In this document: positions 1-8,455 of the stretch, piece by piece
How positions within the stretch are numbered: the stretch's first letter is position 1
How the letters are laid out: every line of letters starts with the position of its first letter
Translations under genes and position numbers: made by a program
Source: Streptomyces sp. NBC_00683
GTDB lineage: Bacteria; Actinomycetota; Actinomycetes; Streptomycetales; Streptomycetaceae
Assembly: GCF_036226745.1 (NCBI RefSeq)
Contig: NZ_CP109013.1
Coordinates: 5,022,001-5,086,000 of the forward strand
Direction of reading: 5' to 3'
DNA: 64,000 bases
The notes under the pieces: model-generated
Told to the model about the DNA's origin: nothing
Database searches by the model: none
What the model saw: only the letters and a program-made list of their open reading frames with translations

Positions 1-2087
1 ACCGCTCGCTGATGACCAGCAGGCTCAGCGAGAAGCAGATCGAGGATCTCTACCCGGACTACCCGTACGCGAAGAACAAGCCGATCGTCCGGCAGGGCGC
101 CGTCTCCCCGGTCACCGGCAAGTTCGACCCGGAGGCCGAGCCGTCGGACAGCATCGGCTCGAACACCCCCGAGGGCGCCACCGAGGGCCTCAACACCCAG
201 CTCTCCGCGCTCTCCGAGACCCTCGACGAGATCCCGGCGCTGCTCGGACCCAACGGCAGCGGCATCGGCTCGAACTCCTGGGTCGTCTCCGGCAAATACA
301 CGACGACCGGCAAGCCGCTGCTGGCCAACGATCCGCACCTGGCGCCGCAACTTCCCTCGCTCTGGTACCAGATGGGGCTGCACTGCCGGGTGATCTCGGA
401 GACCTGCCAGTACAACACCGCCGGCTACACGTTCTCCGGGATGCCCGGTGTGATCATCGGCCACAACGCGGACATCGCCTGGGGCTTCACCAACCTCGGC
501 GCGGACGTCACCGACCTCTTCCTGGAGAAGGTCTCGGGCGAGGGCTACCAGTACGACGGCAGGACCAAGCCCTTCGACACCCGTGAGGAGACCATCAAGG
601 TCGCCGGCGGCCGCAGCCGGCACATCACCGTGCGCGAGACGAACAACGGCCCGGTGGTCTCCGACCGCAGCAGCGAGCTGGAGAAGGTCGGCAAGAAGGC
701 GCCCGTCACCAACGACGCACCCGACCGTGCCGACGGCTACGTGGTCGCCCTGAAGTGGACCGCGCTGAATCCCGGCAAGTCCATGGACGCGGTCTTCGAG
801 CTCAACCGGGCCAAGGACTTCACGTCCTTCCGGGCGGCGGCCAAGAACTTCGAGGTGCCCTCGCAGAACCTCATCTACGCGGACACCAAGGGCAACATCG
901 GCTACCAGGCCCCCGGGACGATCCCGGTGCGGATCAAGGGCGACGGCCGGCTGCCCACCCCCGGCTGGACTTCGGACTACGGCTGGAAGAAGGAGTTCGT
1001 TCCCTTCGACGAGCTGCCGTACGAGTACAACCCGGAGCGCGGTTACATCGTCACCGCCAACCAGGCCGTCATCGACGAGAAGTACCCCCACCTGCTCACC
1101 AAGGACTGGGGCTACGGCGCCCGCAGCCAGCGGATCAACGACCTCATCGAGTCGAAGACCAAGGGCGGCGGGAAGATCTCGACCGACGACATGCAGAAGA
1201 TGCAGATGGACAACCAGAGCGTGATCGCCGCGAAGCTGGTGCCCGAACTGCTGAAGATCAACATCTCCGACAAGAACGTCCGCGAGGCGCAGAAGCTGCT
1301 GGAGAACTGGGACTACTCCCAGGAACCCGACTCGGCGGCCGCCGCCTACTTCAACGGCGTCTGGCGCAACATCCTCAAGCTGGCCTTCGGCAACAAGCTC
1401 CCCAAGGAGCTCCGCGCCGAGGGTGACTGCCTCAATGTGCCGCCCGCCGCCGGCACCGGTCCGGTGGACGAGCAGGACCGGCTCGTACGGGAATGCGGTC
1501 AGCGCGCCCCGGACGCCGCCCAGCCGGACGGCGGCGACCGCTGGTACGAGGTGGTCGGGTCCATCCTCGAGGACAAGGACAACGAGTGGTGGAAGGCTCC
1601 GGTCAGGGGTCGCGAAGAGGCGATCGACGACCGTGACGAGCTCTTCGCCCGGGCCATGGAAGACGCCCGCTGGGAGCTGACGGCCGAGCTCGGCAAGGAC
1701 ATCACCACCTGGAGCTGGGGTCGGCTGCACCAGCTGACCCTGCGCAACCCGACGCTCGGCACCGAGGGCCCCGGCCTTCTGCAGCGGGCCCTCAACCGGG
1801 GTCCCTGGCACCTCGGCGGCGGCGAGGCCGCCGTCAACGCCACCGGCTGGAACGCGGCAGGGGGCTACGACGTCATCTGGGTCCCGTCGATGCGGATGGT
1901 CGTCAACGTGGGGGACTGGGACAAGTCCCGCTGGATCAACCTGACCGGCGCCTCCGGGCACGCGTTCAGCGCGCACTACACCGATCAGACCGACAAGTGG
2001 GTCGACGGAGAACTGCTCGACTGGTCCTTCAGCAGCAACGCGGTCGGGCAGTCCACGGTCGACACGCTGACGCTCAAGAAACCCTAG
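1..2087 (+). CDS. Penicillin acylase family hydrolase (5' end outside the window)
   Basis: N-terminal-nucleophile amidohydrolase of the penicillin acylase family, which also includes acyl-homoserine-lactone and lipopeptide acylases; such enzymes remove an acyl chain from an amine and usually act outside the cell. The frame is open from the window edge, so the signal peptide and most of the alpha chain lie upstream and the ATG at 12 is probably internal. About 690 residues are visible; family members usually have 780-950. The self-processing nucleophile is the first Ser of GSNSW (codon 270-272), the expected start of the beta chain, and the conserved NDPHL block follows. Later blocks (NNGPVV, ALKWTAL, TANQAV, HLGGG) also fit. 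The substrate cannot be told from sequence. It is followed by a convergent gene after a weak hairpin. Confidence 0.88.
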   Translation, partial: RSLMTSRLSEKQIEDLYPDYPYAKNKPIVRQGAVSPVTGKFDPEAEPSDSIGSNTPEGATEGLNTQLSALSETLDEIPALLGPNGSGIGSNSWVVSGKYTTTGKPLLANDPHLAPQLPSLWYQMGLHCRVISETCQYNTAGYTFSGMPGVIIGHNADIAWGFTNLGADVTDLFLEKVSGEGYQYDGRTKPFDTREETIKVAGGRSRHITVRETNNGPVVSDRSSELEKVGKKAPVTNDAPDRADGYVVALKWTALNPGKSMDAVFELNRAKDFTSFRAAAKNFEVPSQNLIYADTKGNIGYQAPGTIPVRIKGDGRLPTPGWTSDYGWKKEFVPFDELPYEYNPERGYIVTANQAVIDEKYPHLLTKDWGYGARSQRINDLIESKTKGGGKISTDDMQKMQMDNQSVIAAKLVPELLKINISDKNVREAQKLLENWDYSQEPDSAAAAYFNGVWRNILKLAFGNKLPKELRAEGDCLNVPPAAGTGPVDEQDRLVRECGQRAPDAAQPDGGDRWYEVVGSILEDKDNEWWKAPVRGREEAIDDRDELFARAMEDARWELTAELGKDITTWSWGRLHQLTLRNPTLGTEGPGLLQRALNRGPWHLGGGEAAVNATGWNAAGGYDVIWVPSMRMVVNVGDWDKSRWINLTGASGHAFSAHYTDQTDKWVDGELLDWSFSSNAVGQSTVDTLTLKKP

Positions 2088-2093
2088 GCGGCA

Positions 2094-2108
2094 CCCGGGG
2101 AGCCCGGG
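2094..2108. terminator. Weak hairpin between convergent genes
   Basis: CCCGGG-GAG-CCCGGG (2094-2108) can form a 6-bp stem with a 3-nt loop just after the acylase stop codon. There is no T-run. It may end transcription of the acylase gene and of the convergent cyclo-ligase gene, but the support is only the hairpin and its location. Confidence 0.3.
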
Positions 2109-2124
2109 CAGCGCCCAGGACGGC

Positions 2125-2706
2125 CTAGGCAGTGAAGCGCCGCGCTCCGGCCGGCGTGACCACGGCATCCACGGGGTGGTCGTGCGGTTCCTCCGGAACC
2201 TGCGCGACCACCTCGTCGTCGTACAGCAGGACGACGAGGGCGGGGTGGGCCCCGGCCGCCGACAGCCGGGCCAGTACCCGGTCGTAGCTGCCGCCGCCCC
2301 GGCCCAGCCGCATTCCGCGCCGGTCCACCGCGAGCCCGGGGAGCAGGACCGCGTCGGCGTCGAGGACCGCGGCCGGCCCCAGACGCGCGCCGTCGGGCTC
2401 CAGCAGCCCCCGGCCCGCGGGCAGGAGGTGTTCGGTGCCCTCGTACGCCGCCCAGTCCAGGTCGTTGTCGGCCATGAGTACCGGCAGCAGCACCCGTACG
2501 TTCCGCGCACGCAGCGCGTCCAGGAGCGGGCGGGTCCCGGGTTCACGCCCCACGGACACATAGGCGGCGACGGTCCGGGCTCCGTCGAGCTCCGGAAGAA
2601 CGAGTGCGGCCGAGGAGAGAACCGCCGCGGCGTTTTCGACGTCCTGAGAGGTCAGGAGCCGTCGCGCGGCGAGCAGTTCGCGCCGCAGGGGCGCCTTTCC
2701 GGACAT
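2125..2706 (-). CDS. 5-formyltetrahydrofolate cyclo-ligase
   Basis: Converts 5-formyl-THF to 5,10-methenyl-THF with ATP, returning an inactive folate to the one-carbon pool (cytosolic, about 190 aa). The family signature RLGRGGGSYDR is seen in the last third, and an N-terminal K-x-x-LRRELLAARR helix is typical of the family. I place the start at ATG 2706 (MSGKAPLRR), where family homology begins. An in-frame ATG at 2730 would add eight residues, and neither has a good ribosome binding site. It is divergent from galU across about 100 bp, so the two share a promoter region. Confidence 0.86.
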   Translation of the reverse strand: MSGKAPLRRELLAARRLLTSQDVENAAAVLSSAALVLPELDGARTVAAYVSVGREPGTRPLLDALRARNVRVLLPVLMADNDLDWAAYEGTEHLLPAGRGLLEPDGARLGPAAVLDADAVLLPGLAVDRRGMRLGRGGGSYDRVLARLSAAGAHPALVVLLYDDEVVAQVPEEPHDHPVDAVVTPAGARRFTA

Positions 2707-2810
2707 GTCGTGGTTCACGGGTGCTCGCATAATTCTCGTATGGGGTTGTATGAGTACGAAGTTAACCGGACGCTCATCTTCCGCCCATACGTACCCGTTA
2801 GAGTCTGCGT

Positions 2811-3713
2811 ATGACTCAGTCGCGCCCCAGGATCAGCAAGGCCGTCATCCCGGCTGCAGGTCTCGGCACCCGGTTCCTGCCGGCCACCAAGGCCACTCCC
2901 AAAGAGATGCTGCCTGTCGTCGACAAGCCCGCCATCCAGTATGTCGTCGAAGAGGCGGTCGGAGCAGGCCTCTCCGACGTTCTGATGATCACCGGTCGGA
3001 ACAAGCGTCCCCTGGAGGACCACTTCGACCGGAACTACGAGCTGGAGTCCGCGCTGACCCGCAAGGGAGACGCCGAACGGCTCTCCAAGGTCCAGGAGTC
3101 CAGCGACCTGGCCACCATGCACTACGTCCGCCAAGGCGACCCGCGCGGCCTCGGCCACGCGGTCCTGTGCGCCGCGCCGCACGTCGGTGACCAGCCGTTC
3201 GCGGTCCTCCTCGGCGACGACCTGATCGACCCGCGCGACCCGCTGCTCGCCCGGATGGTCGAGATCCAGGAGCGCGAGGGCGGCAGCGTCATCGCGCTGA
3301 TGGAGGTCGACCCGTCGCAGATCCACATGTACGGCTGCGCGGCCACCGAGGCCACCGCCGACGGCGACGTCGTACGGATCACCGGGCTGGTCGAGAAGCC
3401 CGACCCGGCCGACGCGCCCAGCAACCTCGCCATCATCGGCCGCTATGTCCTGGACCCCGCGATCTTCGACATACTGCGTCACACGGAGCCCGGACGCGGG
3501 GGCGAGATCCAGCTCACCGACGCACTGCAGCTGCTGGCCGAGGACGAGAAGACCGGCGGCCCGGTGCACGGCGTCGTCTTCAAGGGCCGCCGCTATGACA
3601 CCGGTGACCGCGGCGACTACCTGCGTGCCATTGTCAGACTCGCGTGCGAACGTGAAGACCTGGGTCCGGACTTCCGGACCTGGCTGCGCAGTTACGTCAA
3701 CGAGGAGTTGTAG
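2811..3713 (+). CDS. galU: UTP-glucose-1-phosphate uridylyltransferase
   Basis: Makes UDP-glucose from UTP and glucose-1-phosphate; the product feeds cell-envelope glycans and, with galT/galE/galK at 55.7-58.9 kb, the Leloir pathway. The 300-aa protein has the full nucleotidyltransferase signature at residues 11-27 (IPAAGLGTRFLPATKAT, with the KEMLPVVDKP block after it), LLGDD for the metal-binding Asp, and VEKPDP. The length is normal. It is the first gene of a tight operon: moeA starts 5 bp after the stop and moaC, mogA, a GNAT and a sepX-like gene follow. The galU-moeA-GNAT-membrane-protein order is conserved widely in Actinobacteria (family knowledge). Confidence 0.95.
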   Translation: MTQSRPRISKAVIPAAGLGTRFLPATKATPKEMLPVVDKPAIQYVVEEAVGAGLSDVLMITGRNKRPLEDHFDRNYELESALTRKGDAERLSKVQESSDLATMHYVRQGDPRGLGHAVLCAAPHVGDQPFAVLLGDDLIDPRDPLLARMVEIQEREGGSVIALMEVDPSQIHMYGCAATEATADGDVVRITGLVEKPDPADAPSNLAIIGRYVLDPAIFDILRHTEPGRGGEIQLTDALQLLAEDEKTGGPVHGVVFKGRRYDTGDRGDYLRAIVRLACEREDLGPDFRTWLRSYVNEEL

Positions 3714-3718
3714 ACAGC

Positions 3719-5029
3719 TTGAGCGCCACGATCTGGTCGGTGGACGAGCACCTGGACGACATCCTCGCCGCGGTGAGGCCGTTGGAGCCCATCGAGCTGC
3801 AGCTGGCCGACGCGCAGGGCTGTGTCCTGGTCGAGGACGTCATGGTCGAGGTCGCTCTGCCGCCCTTCGACAACAGCTCGATGGACGGATATGCCGTCCG
3901 GGTCTCCGATGTCGAGGGCGCCAGCGAGGAGTTCCCCGCAGTCCTGACGGTCATCGGCGATGTCGCGGCGGGCGACGGCGGACTCGCCGACGGCCGGTCG
4001 GTGGCTCCCGGCGAGGCGGCCCGCATCATGACCGGCGCCCCGCTGCCCGCGGGCGCCGACGCGGTCGTCCCGGTCGAGTGGACCGACGGGGGTACGGGCG
4101 GCGGCCCGGCCGAGTCCATGCGCGCCCACAGCGACGCCCCGGAAGGGGCGAGCGGTGAGGTCCGTGTCCACCGCCCCGTCGCGGCCCGCGCCCACGTCCG
4201 GGCCCGGGGCAGCGACGTCCAGCCGGGAGATCTGGCCCTGCGCGCGGGATCGGTCGTCGGACCGCCGCAGATCGGGTTGCTCGCCGCGATCGGCCGCTCG
4301 ACGGTGAAGGTGCGGCCCCGCCCGCGCGTCGTCGTGCTCTCCACCGGCAGCGAGCTGGTGCAGCCCGGCGAGGAGCTGACCGGCGGCCGGATCTACGACT
4401 CCAACAGCTTCGCGCTGACAGCGGCAGCCCGGGACGCCGGGGCCATCGCCTACCGGGTGCCCGCGGTCGCCGACGACGCGGAGACGCTGCGCGCGACGAT
4501 CGAGGACCAGCTGATCCGCGCGGACATCGTCGTCACCACCGGTGGCGTGAGCGTCGGCGCGTACGACGTGGTCAAGGAAGCCCTGTCCTCCGTGGGTGAC
4601 GAGGACGACCAGGGCAGCGGCATCGACTTCCGCAAGCTGGCCATGCAGCCGGGCAAGCCGCAGGGCTTCGGCTCGATCGGCCGCGACCACACCCCGCTGC
4701 TGGCGCTGCCCGGCAACCCCGTCTCCTCGTACGTCTCCTTCGAGTTGTTCGTACGGCCGGCGATCCGGACCCTGATGGGGCTGAAGGATGTCCGCCGCCC
4801 GACGGTCCGCGCCACGCTGAGCACGGACAAGGCGCTCGCCTCGCCGTCCGGCAAGCGGCAGTTCCTGCGGGGTACGTACGACTCCGAGGCGGGCACCGTC
4901 ACCCCCGTCGGCGGTTCCGGATCGCATCTGATCGCCGCGCTCGCCCAGGCGGACGCGCTGATCGTGCTGCCCGAGGACGTCACCTCCGCGGAGCCCGGCG
5001 CGGAGACCGAGGTGATCCTCCTCCGCTGA
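3719..5029 (+). CDS. moeA: Molybdopterin molybdenumtransferase MoeA / gephyrin-like protein
   Basis: Inserts molybdate into adenylyl-molybdopterin in the last step of molybdenum cofactor synthesis. The 436-aa protein has the MoeA core: PPFDNSSMDGYAVR near residue 42, GDVAAGD, the MPT-binding domain with TTGGVSVGAYD, and PGNPVSSYVSFELF near residue 325, followed by the C-terminal beta domain. The start is TTG at 3719; the GAGGAG at the end of galU (about 3701-3706) is its ribosome binding site, so the two genes are translationally close. An extra loop near residues 120-145 follows MTGAPLPAGADAVVPVEWTD. In Corynebacterium the gene in this position (glp) encodes a MoeA-fold protein that binds FtsZ. 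Here moaC and mogA are next door, so cofactor synthesis is clearly plausible and a dual role is inference. Confidence 0.92.
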   Translation: MSATIWSVDEHLDDILAAVRPLEPIELQLADAQGCVLVEDVMVEVALPPFDNSSMDGYAVRVSDVEGASEEFPAVLTVIGDVAAGDGGLADGRSVAPGEAARIMTGAPLPAGADAVVPVEWTDGGTGGGPAESMRAHSDAPEGASGEVRVHRPVAARAHVRARGSDVQPGDLALRAGSVVGPPQIGLLAAIGRSTVKVRPRPRVVVLSTGSELVQPGEELTGGRIYDSNSFALTAAARDAGAIAYRVPAVADDAETLRATIEDQLIRADIVVTTGGVSVGAYDVVKEALSSVGDEDDQGSGIDFRKLAMQPGKPQGFGSIGRDHTPLLALPGNPVSSYVSFELFVRPAIRTLMGLKDVRRPTVRATLSTDKALASPSGKRQFLRGTYDSEAGTVTPVGGSGSHLIAALAQADALIVLPEDVTSAEPGAETEVILLR

Positions 5030-5160
5030 CTTCCGCGCGGTGGCGGTACGGTATCTGGCGCTGTGCCTTACCGGGGGAAGCCCCCCGGACCCCCGGCCCG
5101 CCCGCACGTGTGTGTGCGGGCCGAGCGGGCAACCGGCGCCCTACCGCTAGGCGGAGTGAG

Positions 5161-5661
5161 TTGAGTACGCAGAACAGGCTGACGCACATCGACGAGGCGG
5201 GCGCGGCCCGCATGGTCGATGTGTCCGAGAAGGACGTCACGGCGCGCGTCGCCCGGGCCAGTGGCCGGGTCCTCGTGTCGCCGCGTGTGATCGAGCTGCT
5301 CCGGGGTGAGGGCGTCCCCAAGGGCGACGCGCTCGCGACCGCGCGGATCGCCGGAATCATGGGGGCCAAGCGCACCCCGGACCTGATCCCGCTCTGTCAT
5401 CCCCTCGCCGTCTCCGGTGTGAAGGTCGATCTGAGCGTCACGGACGACGCCGTGGAGATCCTCGCCACCGTGAAGACCACCGACCGCACAGGGGTCGAGA
5501 TGGAGGCGCTGACCGCCGTCTCGGTCGCCGCGCTCACGGTGATCGACATGATCAAGGCGGTCGACAAGAGCGCGGTGATCACGGACATCCGGGTGGAGGC
5601 GAAGTCGGGCGGCAAGTCCGGCGACTACCGCCGCCCCGCGCCGGAGGGGGCGGACGCATGA
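5161..5661 (+). CDS. moaC: Cyclic pyranopterin monophosphate synthase MoaC
   Basis: Converts the MoaA product (3',8-cyclo-7,8-dihydroGTP) to cPMP in molybdenum cofactor synthesis. The 166-aa protein carries the MoaC signatures KGDALATARIAGIMGAK, PLCHPL and VEMEALTAVSVAALTVIDM, with the catalytic Asp/Lys in the DMIKAVDK block. The start is TTG at 5161 (MSTQNRLTHIDEAG), preceded by GCGGAGTGAG; the open frame extends upstream to 5110 without similarity. The stop overlaps the mogA ATG by 4 bp. The 131-bp gap after moeA is the only sizeable one inside the operon and could hold a secondary promoter. Confidence 0.94.
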   Translation: MSTQNRLTHIDEAGAARMVDVSEKDVTARVARASGRVLVSPRVIELLRGEGVPKGDALATARIAGIMGAKRTPDLIPLCHPLAVSGVKVDLSVTDDAVEILATVKTTDRTGVEMEALTAVSVAALTVIDMIKAVDKSAVITDIRVEAKSGGKSGDYRRPAPEGADA

Positions 5662-6224
5662 CCGTGCCCGACAACGACCCCTCGGGCACCGTACCGCCCG
5701 CACCGGACCCGTCCGGCGCCGCGCCGGCTGCCCCGTACACCGCGCTCGTCGTGACCGCGTCCAACCGCGCATCGGCCGGCGTCTACGCCGACAAGGGCGG
5801 CCCGGTCATCGTCGAGGCGCTCACCGGTCTCGGATTCGCCGTCGACGGCCCCCAGGTCGTTCCGGACGGCGACCCCGTCGAGGCGGCCCTGCGGGCCGGC
5901 GCGGCAGCCGGCTACGACGTCATCCTCACCACCGGTGGTACGGGCATCTCGCCCACCGACCGGACCCCGGAGGCCACCCGGCGCGTCATCGAACGCGAGA
6001 TCCCGGGCATCGCCGAGGCGATCCGTGCCGAAGGCCGGGACATGGTCCCGACGGCCTCGCTCTCGCGCGGCCTCGCAGGTATCGCGGGAGGCACCCTCGT
6101 CGTGAACCTCCCCGGTTCCACGGGCGGGGTGCGCGACGGCCTCGCCGTCCTCAGCAGGCTTCTGGTGCACGCCGTCGATCAGGTGCGCGGCGGCGATCAC
6201 CCCCGACCGGGGAGCTCGAGCTGA
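5658..6224 (+). CDS. mogA: Molybdopterin adenylyltransferase (MogA/MoaB family)
   Basis: Adenylylates molybdopterin before MoeA inserts the metal. The 188-aa protein shows the family blocks TTGGTGISPTDRTPEATR (about residues 92-109), EIPGIAEAIR and NLPGSTGGVRDGL. An Ala/Pro-rich tail of about 25 residues precedes the fold at the N-terminus. It overlaps moaC by ATGA and its own stop is overlapped by the CTG proposed as start of the next gene, so moaC-mogA-GNAT look translationally coupled. Distinguishing MogA from MoaB by sequence alone is not reliable. Confidence 0.9.
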   Translation: MTVPDNDPSGTVPPAPDPSGAAPAAPYTALVVTASNRASAGVYADKGGPVIVEALTGLGFAVDGPQVVPDGDPVEAALRAGAAAGYDVILTTGGTGISPTDRTPEATRRVIEREIPGIAEAIRAEGRDMVPTASLSRGLAGIAGGTLVVNLPGSTGGVRDGLAVLSRLLVHAVDQVRGGDHPRPGSSS

Positions 6225-6862
6225 ACGTCCCGACCTGGCCGGTGATCCTGACCGACGGCGAGATCACCCTCCGCCCGATAAAGATGCGTGACCAGCGCAT
6301 GTGGCGTGAGGTCAACCGGCGCAACCGTGACTGGCTGCGCCCCTGGGAGGCGACCGTCCCGCCACCCGCGCCCGGCGCCCCGGTTGCCCAGCGCCCCACC
6401 TACCGTCAGATGATCCGCCATCTGCGCTCCGAGGCGAACGCGGGCCGGATGCTGCCCTTCGCCATCGAGTTCGAAGGGCGTCTCGTCGGGCAGTTGACGG
6501 TGGCCGGGATCACCTGGGGATCGATGTGCTCGGGCCATGTCGGCTACTGGGTGGACCGGGGTGTGGCGGGCCGTGGTGTCATGCCGACCGCGGTGGCGCT
6601 CGCCGTCGACCACTGTTTCCGCAACGTCGGTCTGCACCGGATCGAGGTCTGCATTCGGCCCGAGAACGGCCCCAGCCGGAGAGTCGTGGAAAAGCTGGGA
6701 TTCCGTGAGGAAGGGCTGCGTCCCCGCTATCTCCACATCGACGGTGCGTGGCGGGACCATCTGATCTTTGCCCTCACCGCGGAAGAAGTCCCTGACGGGA
6801 TGCTCCGGCGCTGGCGCAGAGTGCGGCCGGCGGCGCCACGCACTCCCGGGGAAATGAAATAA
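6221..6862 (+). CDS. RimJ/RimL-type GNAT N-acetyltransferase, probable CTG start
   Basis: GNAT-fold acetyltransferase of the ribosomal-protein-Ser/Ala acetyltransferase group. Seen: TLRPIKMRDQRMWREVNRRN at the N-terminus, GQLTVAGI, the acetyl-CoA loop GRGVMPTAVALAVDHCF, and CIRPENGPSRRVVEKLGF. It lies between mogA and the sepX-like gene, the place rimJ takes in many Actinobacteria. The only start with a good ribosome binding site (GGGGAG, 6209-6214) is CTG 6221, giving the N-terminus LNVPTWPVILTDG. The GTG at 6242 has none. The substrate is unknown, and its constant location suggests a link to its neighbours. Confidence 0.85.
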   Translation: MNVPTWPVILTDGEITLRPIKMRDQRMWREVNRRNRDWLRPWEATVPPPAPGAPVAQRPTYRQMIRHLRSEANAGRMLPFAIEFEGRLVGQLTVAGITWGSMCSGHVGYWVDRGVAGRGVMPTAVALAVDHCFRNVGLHRIEVCIRPENGPSRRVVEKLGFREEGLRPRYLHIDGAWRDHLIFALTAEEVPDGMLRRWRRVRPAAPRTPGEMK

Positions 6863-7019
6863 GTGTTCGAAATTGATCGCTCTCTGAGCACTAGCGAACC
6901 CACTCGCGTCGACTGCTGATCTGAACAATCGCAAAAAAAGTCCGTGATATCAGCCGGATCGAGCGACACACCGGGCCAATTGGCGGATGCCGCCGTGCAA
7001 ACCCCTCTACGGTGTGAGC

Positions 7020-8147
7020 GTGAGCAGCAGCGGCCTCATCTACGCAGTCATTGTCGGGGCCTGGGCCGCCTACTTGGTGCCGATGTGGCTCCGCAGGCAG
7101 GACGAGCTCAATGAGGCCCGTCCGACGGAACGCTTCAGCACCGCCATCCGGCTGCTGTCCGGACGGGCGGCGATGGAGCGCCGGTACGCCAAGGAGCTGC
7201 GGGAGCGCGATGCCGAGGAGGCGCCCGGCGACGTCGACCCGGATGCCGTCACGGACCGATTGGGTTCCGTGGACGTCCGGGCCTTCTCCGCGCCCCCGGC
7301 GCACACGGAAGCCCGGTTGCACGACCCGGTGCGTGAGCGTCCCGCCCCGGAGCGCCCGCGCGCGCAGGCGGCCCGGCCCGCGCCCGTACAGCGCGCGCGT
7401 ACGTCGAGTGCGGAAGCCGAGCGCGAGCGGCGGGCCCGGCGCTCGAAGGTGCTGGCGCGCCGTCGGCGTACGACCATCGTCCTGTTCCTGGCGTTCACGC
7501 TCGGCGCCGTCGTCGCGGCGGTCGGCGGACTCCGCTTCCTGTGGGCGCCCGCCGTCCCGGCCGTGCTGCTGAGCACGTACATCGTGCATCTGCGCGCCCA
7601 GGAGCGGCGCCGGTTCGCCTTCACCATGGACCGCCGCCTTGCCGAGGTGGCCGCGCAGCGGCTCCGCGAGAACCGTCCCCGCAGGCACCAGCCCGCGACA
7701 ACGGCTCCCGCCGAGCCCGACGAGGAGCCCGAAGGGCGCGACTCCCACCCGGTGCCCGCCCCCACGGTCTCCCCGCAGGAGGCGGGCCGCCGCGCCCTCG
7801 TCGAGCAGACGGACCACGCGGAGTGGGTGGACCAGCAGCGCGAACGCGGGCCTGCCCAGGGCGACAGCTGGGAGCCGGTCCCGGTCCCCCTCCCGACGTA
7901 TGTCACCGCCCCGGTGGCCCCGCGCGCCACGGGCGGTGTGGAGGTCGGCGACCCGGACACCTGGAGCGCGGCCCGCTCCAGCACGGCGGAGCCCACCCAG
8001 ACGGGCACGGCGCACCCCGCCGAGCCCGCGGCGGACCCGGCGCCGCGCCGACGCGCCAACCAGCCCCGCCGCACGCGCGACCGGGGCCGGACGCCGCTCT
8101 TCGACCAGTACGACGACGGGGACCGGCCCCGTGCGGCCAACGAGTGA
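7020..8147 (+). CDS. SepX/GlpR-like actinobacterial divisome membrane protein
   Basis: Membrane protein of 375 aa. One hydrophobic segment lies at the extreme N-terminus (about residues 5-23, GLIYAVIVGAWAAYLVPMW), followed by WLRRQDELNEARPTERFSTA, then a charged Arg/Ala-rich cytoplasmic stretch, a hairpin of two membrane segments around residues 154-192, and a long Pro/Arg-rich C-terminal tail. The N-terminal segment plus RRQDE block, and the location after galU-moeA-GNAT and before tRNA-Ala, match what I know of SepX of Streptomyces (needed for hyphal septation) and GlpR, the membrane receptor of the MoeA-like Glp in Corynebacterium. The start is GTG 7020; a GTG two codons upstream is also possible. 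The assignment rests on synteny and topology, not on an alignment. Confidence 0.7.
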   Translation: MSSSGLIYAVIVGAWAAYLVPMWLRRQDELNEARPTERFSTAIRLLSGRAAMERRYAKELRERDAEEAPGDVDPDAVTDRLGSVDVRAFSAPPAHTEARLHDPVRERPAPERPRAQAARPAPVQRARTSSAEAERERRARRSKVLARRRRTTIVLFLAFTLGAVVAAVGGLRFLWAPAVPAVLLSTYIVHLRAQERRRFAFTMDRRLAEVAAQRLRENRPRRHQPATTAPAEPDEEPEGRDSHPVPAPTVSPQEAGRRALVEQTDHAEWVDQQRERGPAQGDSWEPVPVPLPTYVTAPVAPRATGGVEVGDPDTWSAARSSTAEPTQTGTAHPAEPAADPAPRRRANQPRRTRDRGRTPLFDQYDDGDRPRAANE

Positions 8148-8234
8148 GACCGGTGGCGACGCCGACTCGGCTGACCTGCGGCATACGGATTTCCGAGCAC
8201 CCCGGTGGGGGTGCTAAAGTTTCACTCGTTGCAA

Positions 8235-8308
8235 GGGCCTGTGGCGCAGTCTGGTAGCGCACCTCGTTCGCATCGAGGGGGTCTGGGGTTCAAATCCCCA
8301 CAGGTCCA
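8235..8308 (+). tRNA. tRNA-Ala (anticodon CGC)
   Basis: A complete cloverleaf can be drawn: 7-bp acceptor stem GGGCCTG/CAGGTCC, D arm GCGC...GCGC, anticodon stem CCTCG/CGAGG with loop TTCGCAT (anticodon CGC at 8269-8271, reads GCG), and T arm TGGGG-TTCAAAT-CCCCA. The acceptor stem contains the G3-U70 wobble pair, the main identity element for alanyl-tRNA synthetase, which confirms alanine. Discriminator base A. The 3' CCA is not fully encoded (ACC only). It is followed at once by a strong terminator. Confidence 0.97.
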
Positions 8309-8317
8309 CCGCAGCTC

Positions 8318-8353
8318 AGAGCCCCTACCGGGGAAACCCGGTAGGGGCTCTTT
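8318..8353 (+). terminator. Terminator of tRNA-Ala
   Basis: Perfect 15-bp stem (AGAGCCCCTACCGGG at 8318-8332 and its complement at 8337-8351) with a GAAA tetraloop and a short T-run, ten bases after the tRNA. It is the strongest simple hairpin in this part of the window. Confidence 0.9.
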
Positions 8354-8455
8354 GGCGTCGTACAGCAGCGAAGTGCCCGTGCCGGTGCGGGGGCTGCTCG
8401 GACAGTCGCGCGAGCACGGAGCCCCGCCCGGTGTCTTCCGGGCGGGGCCCTCGCG

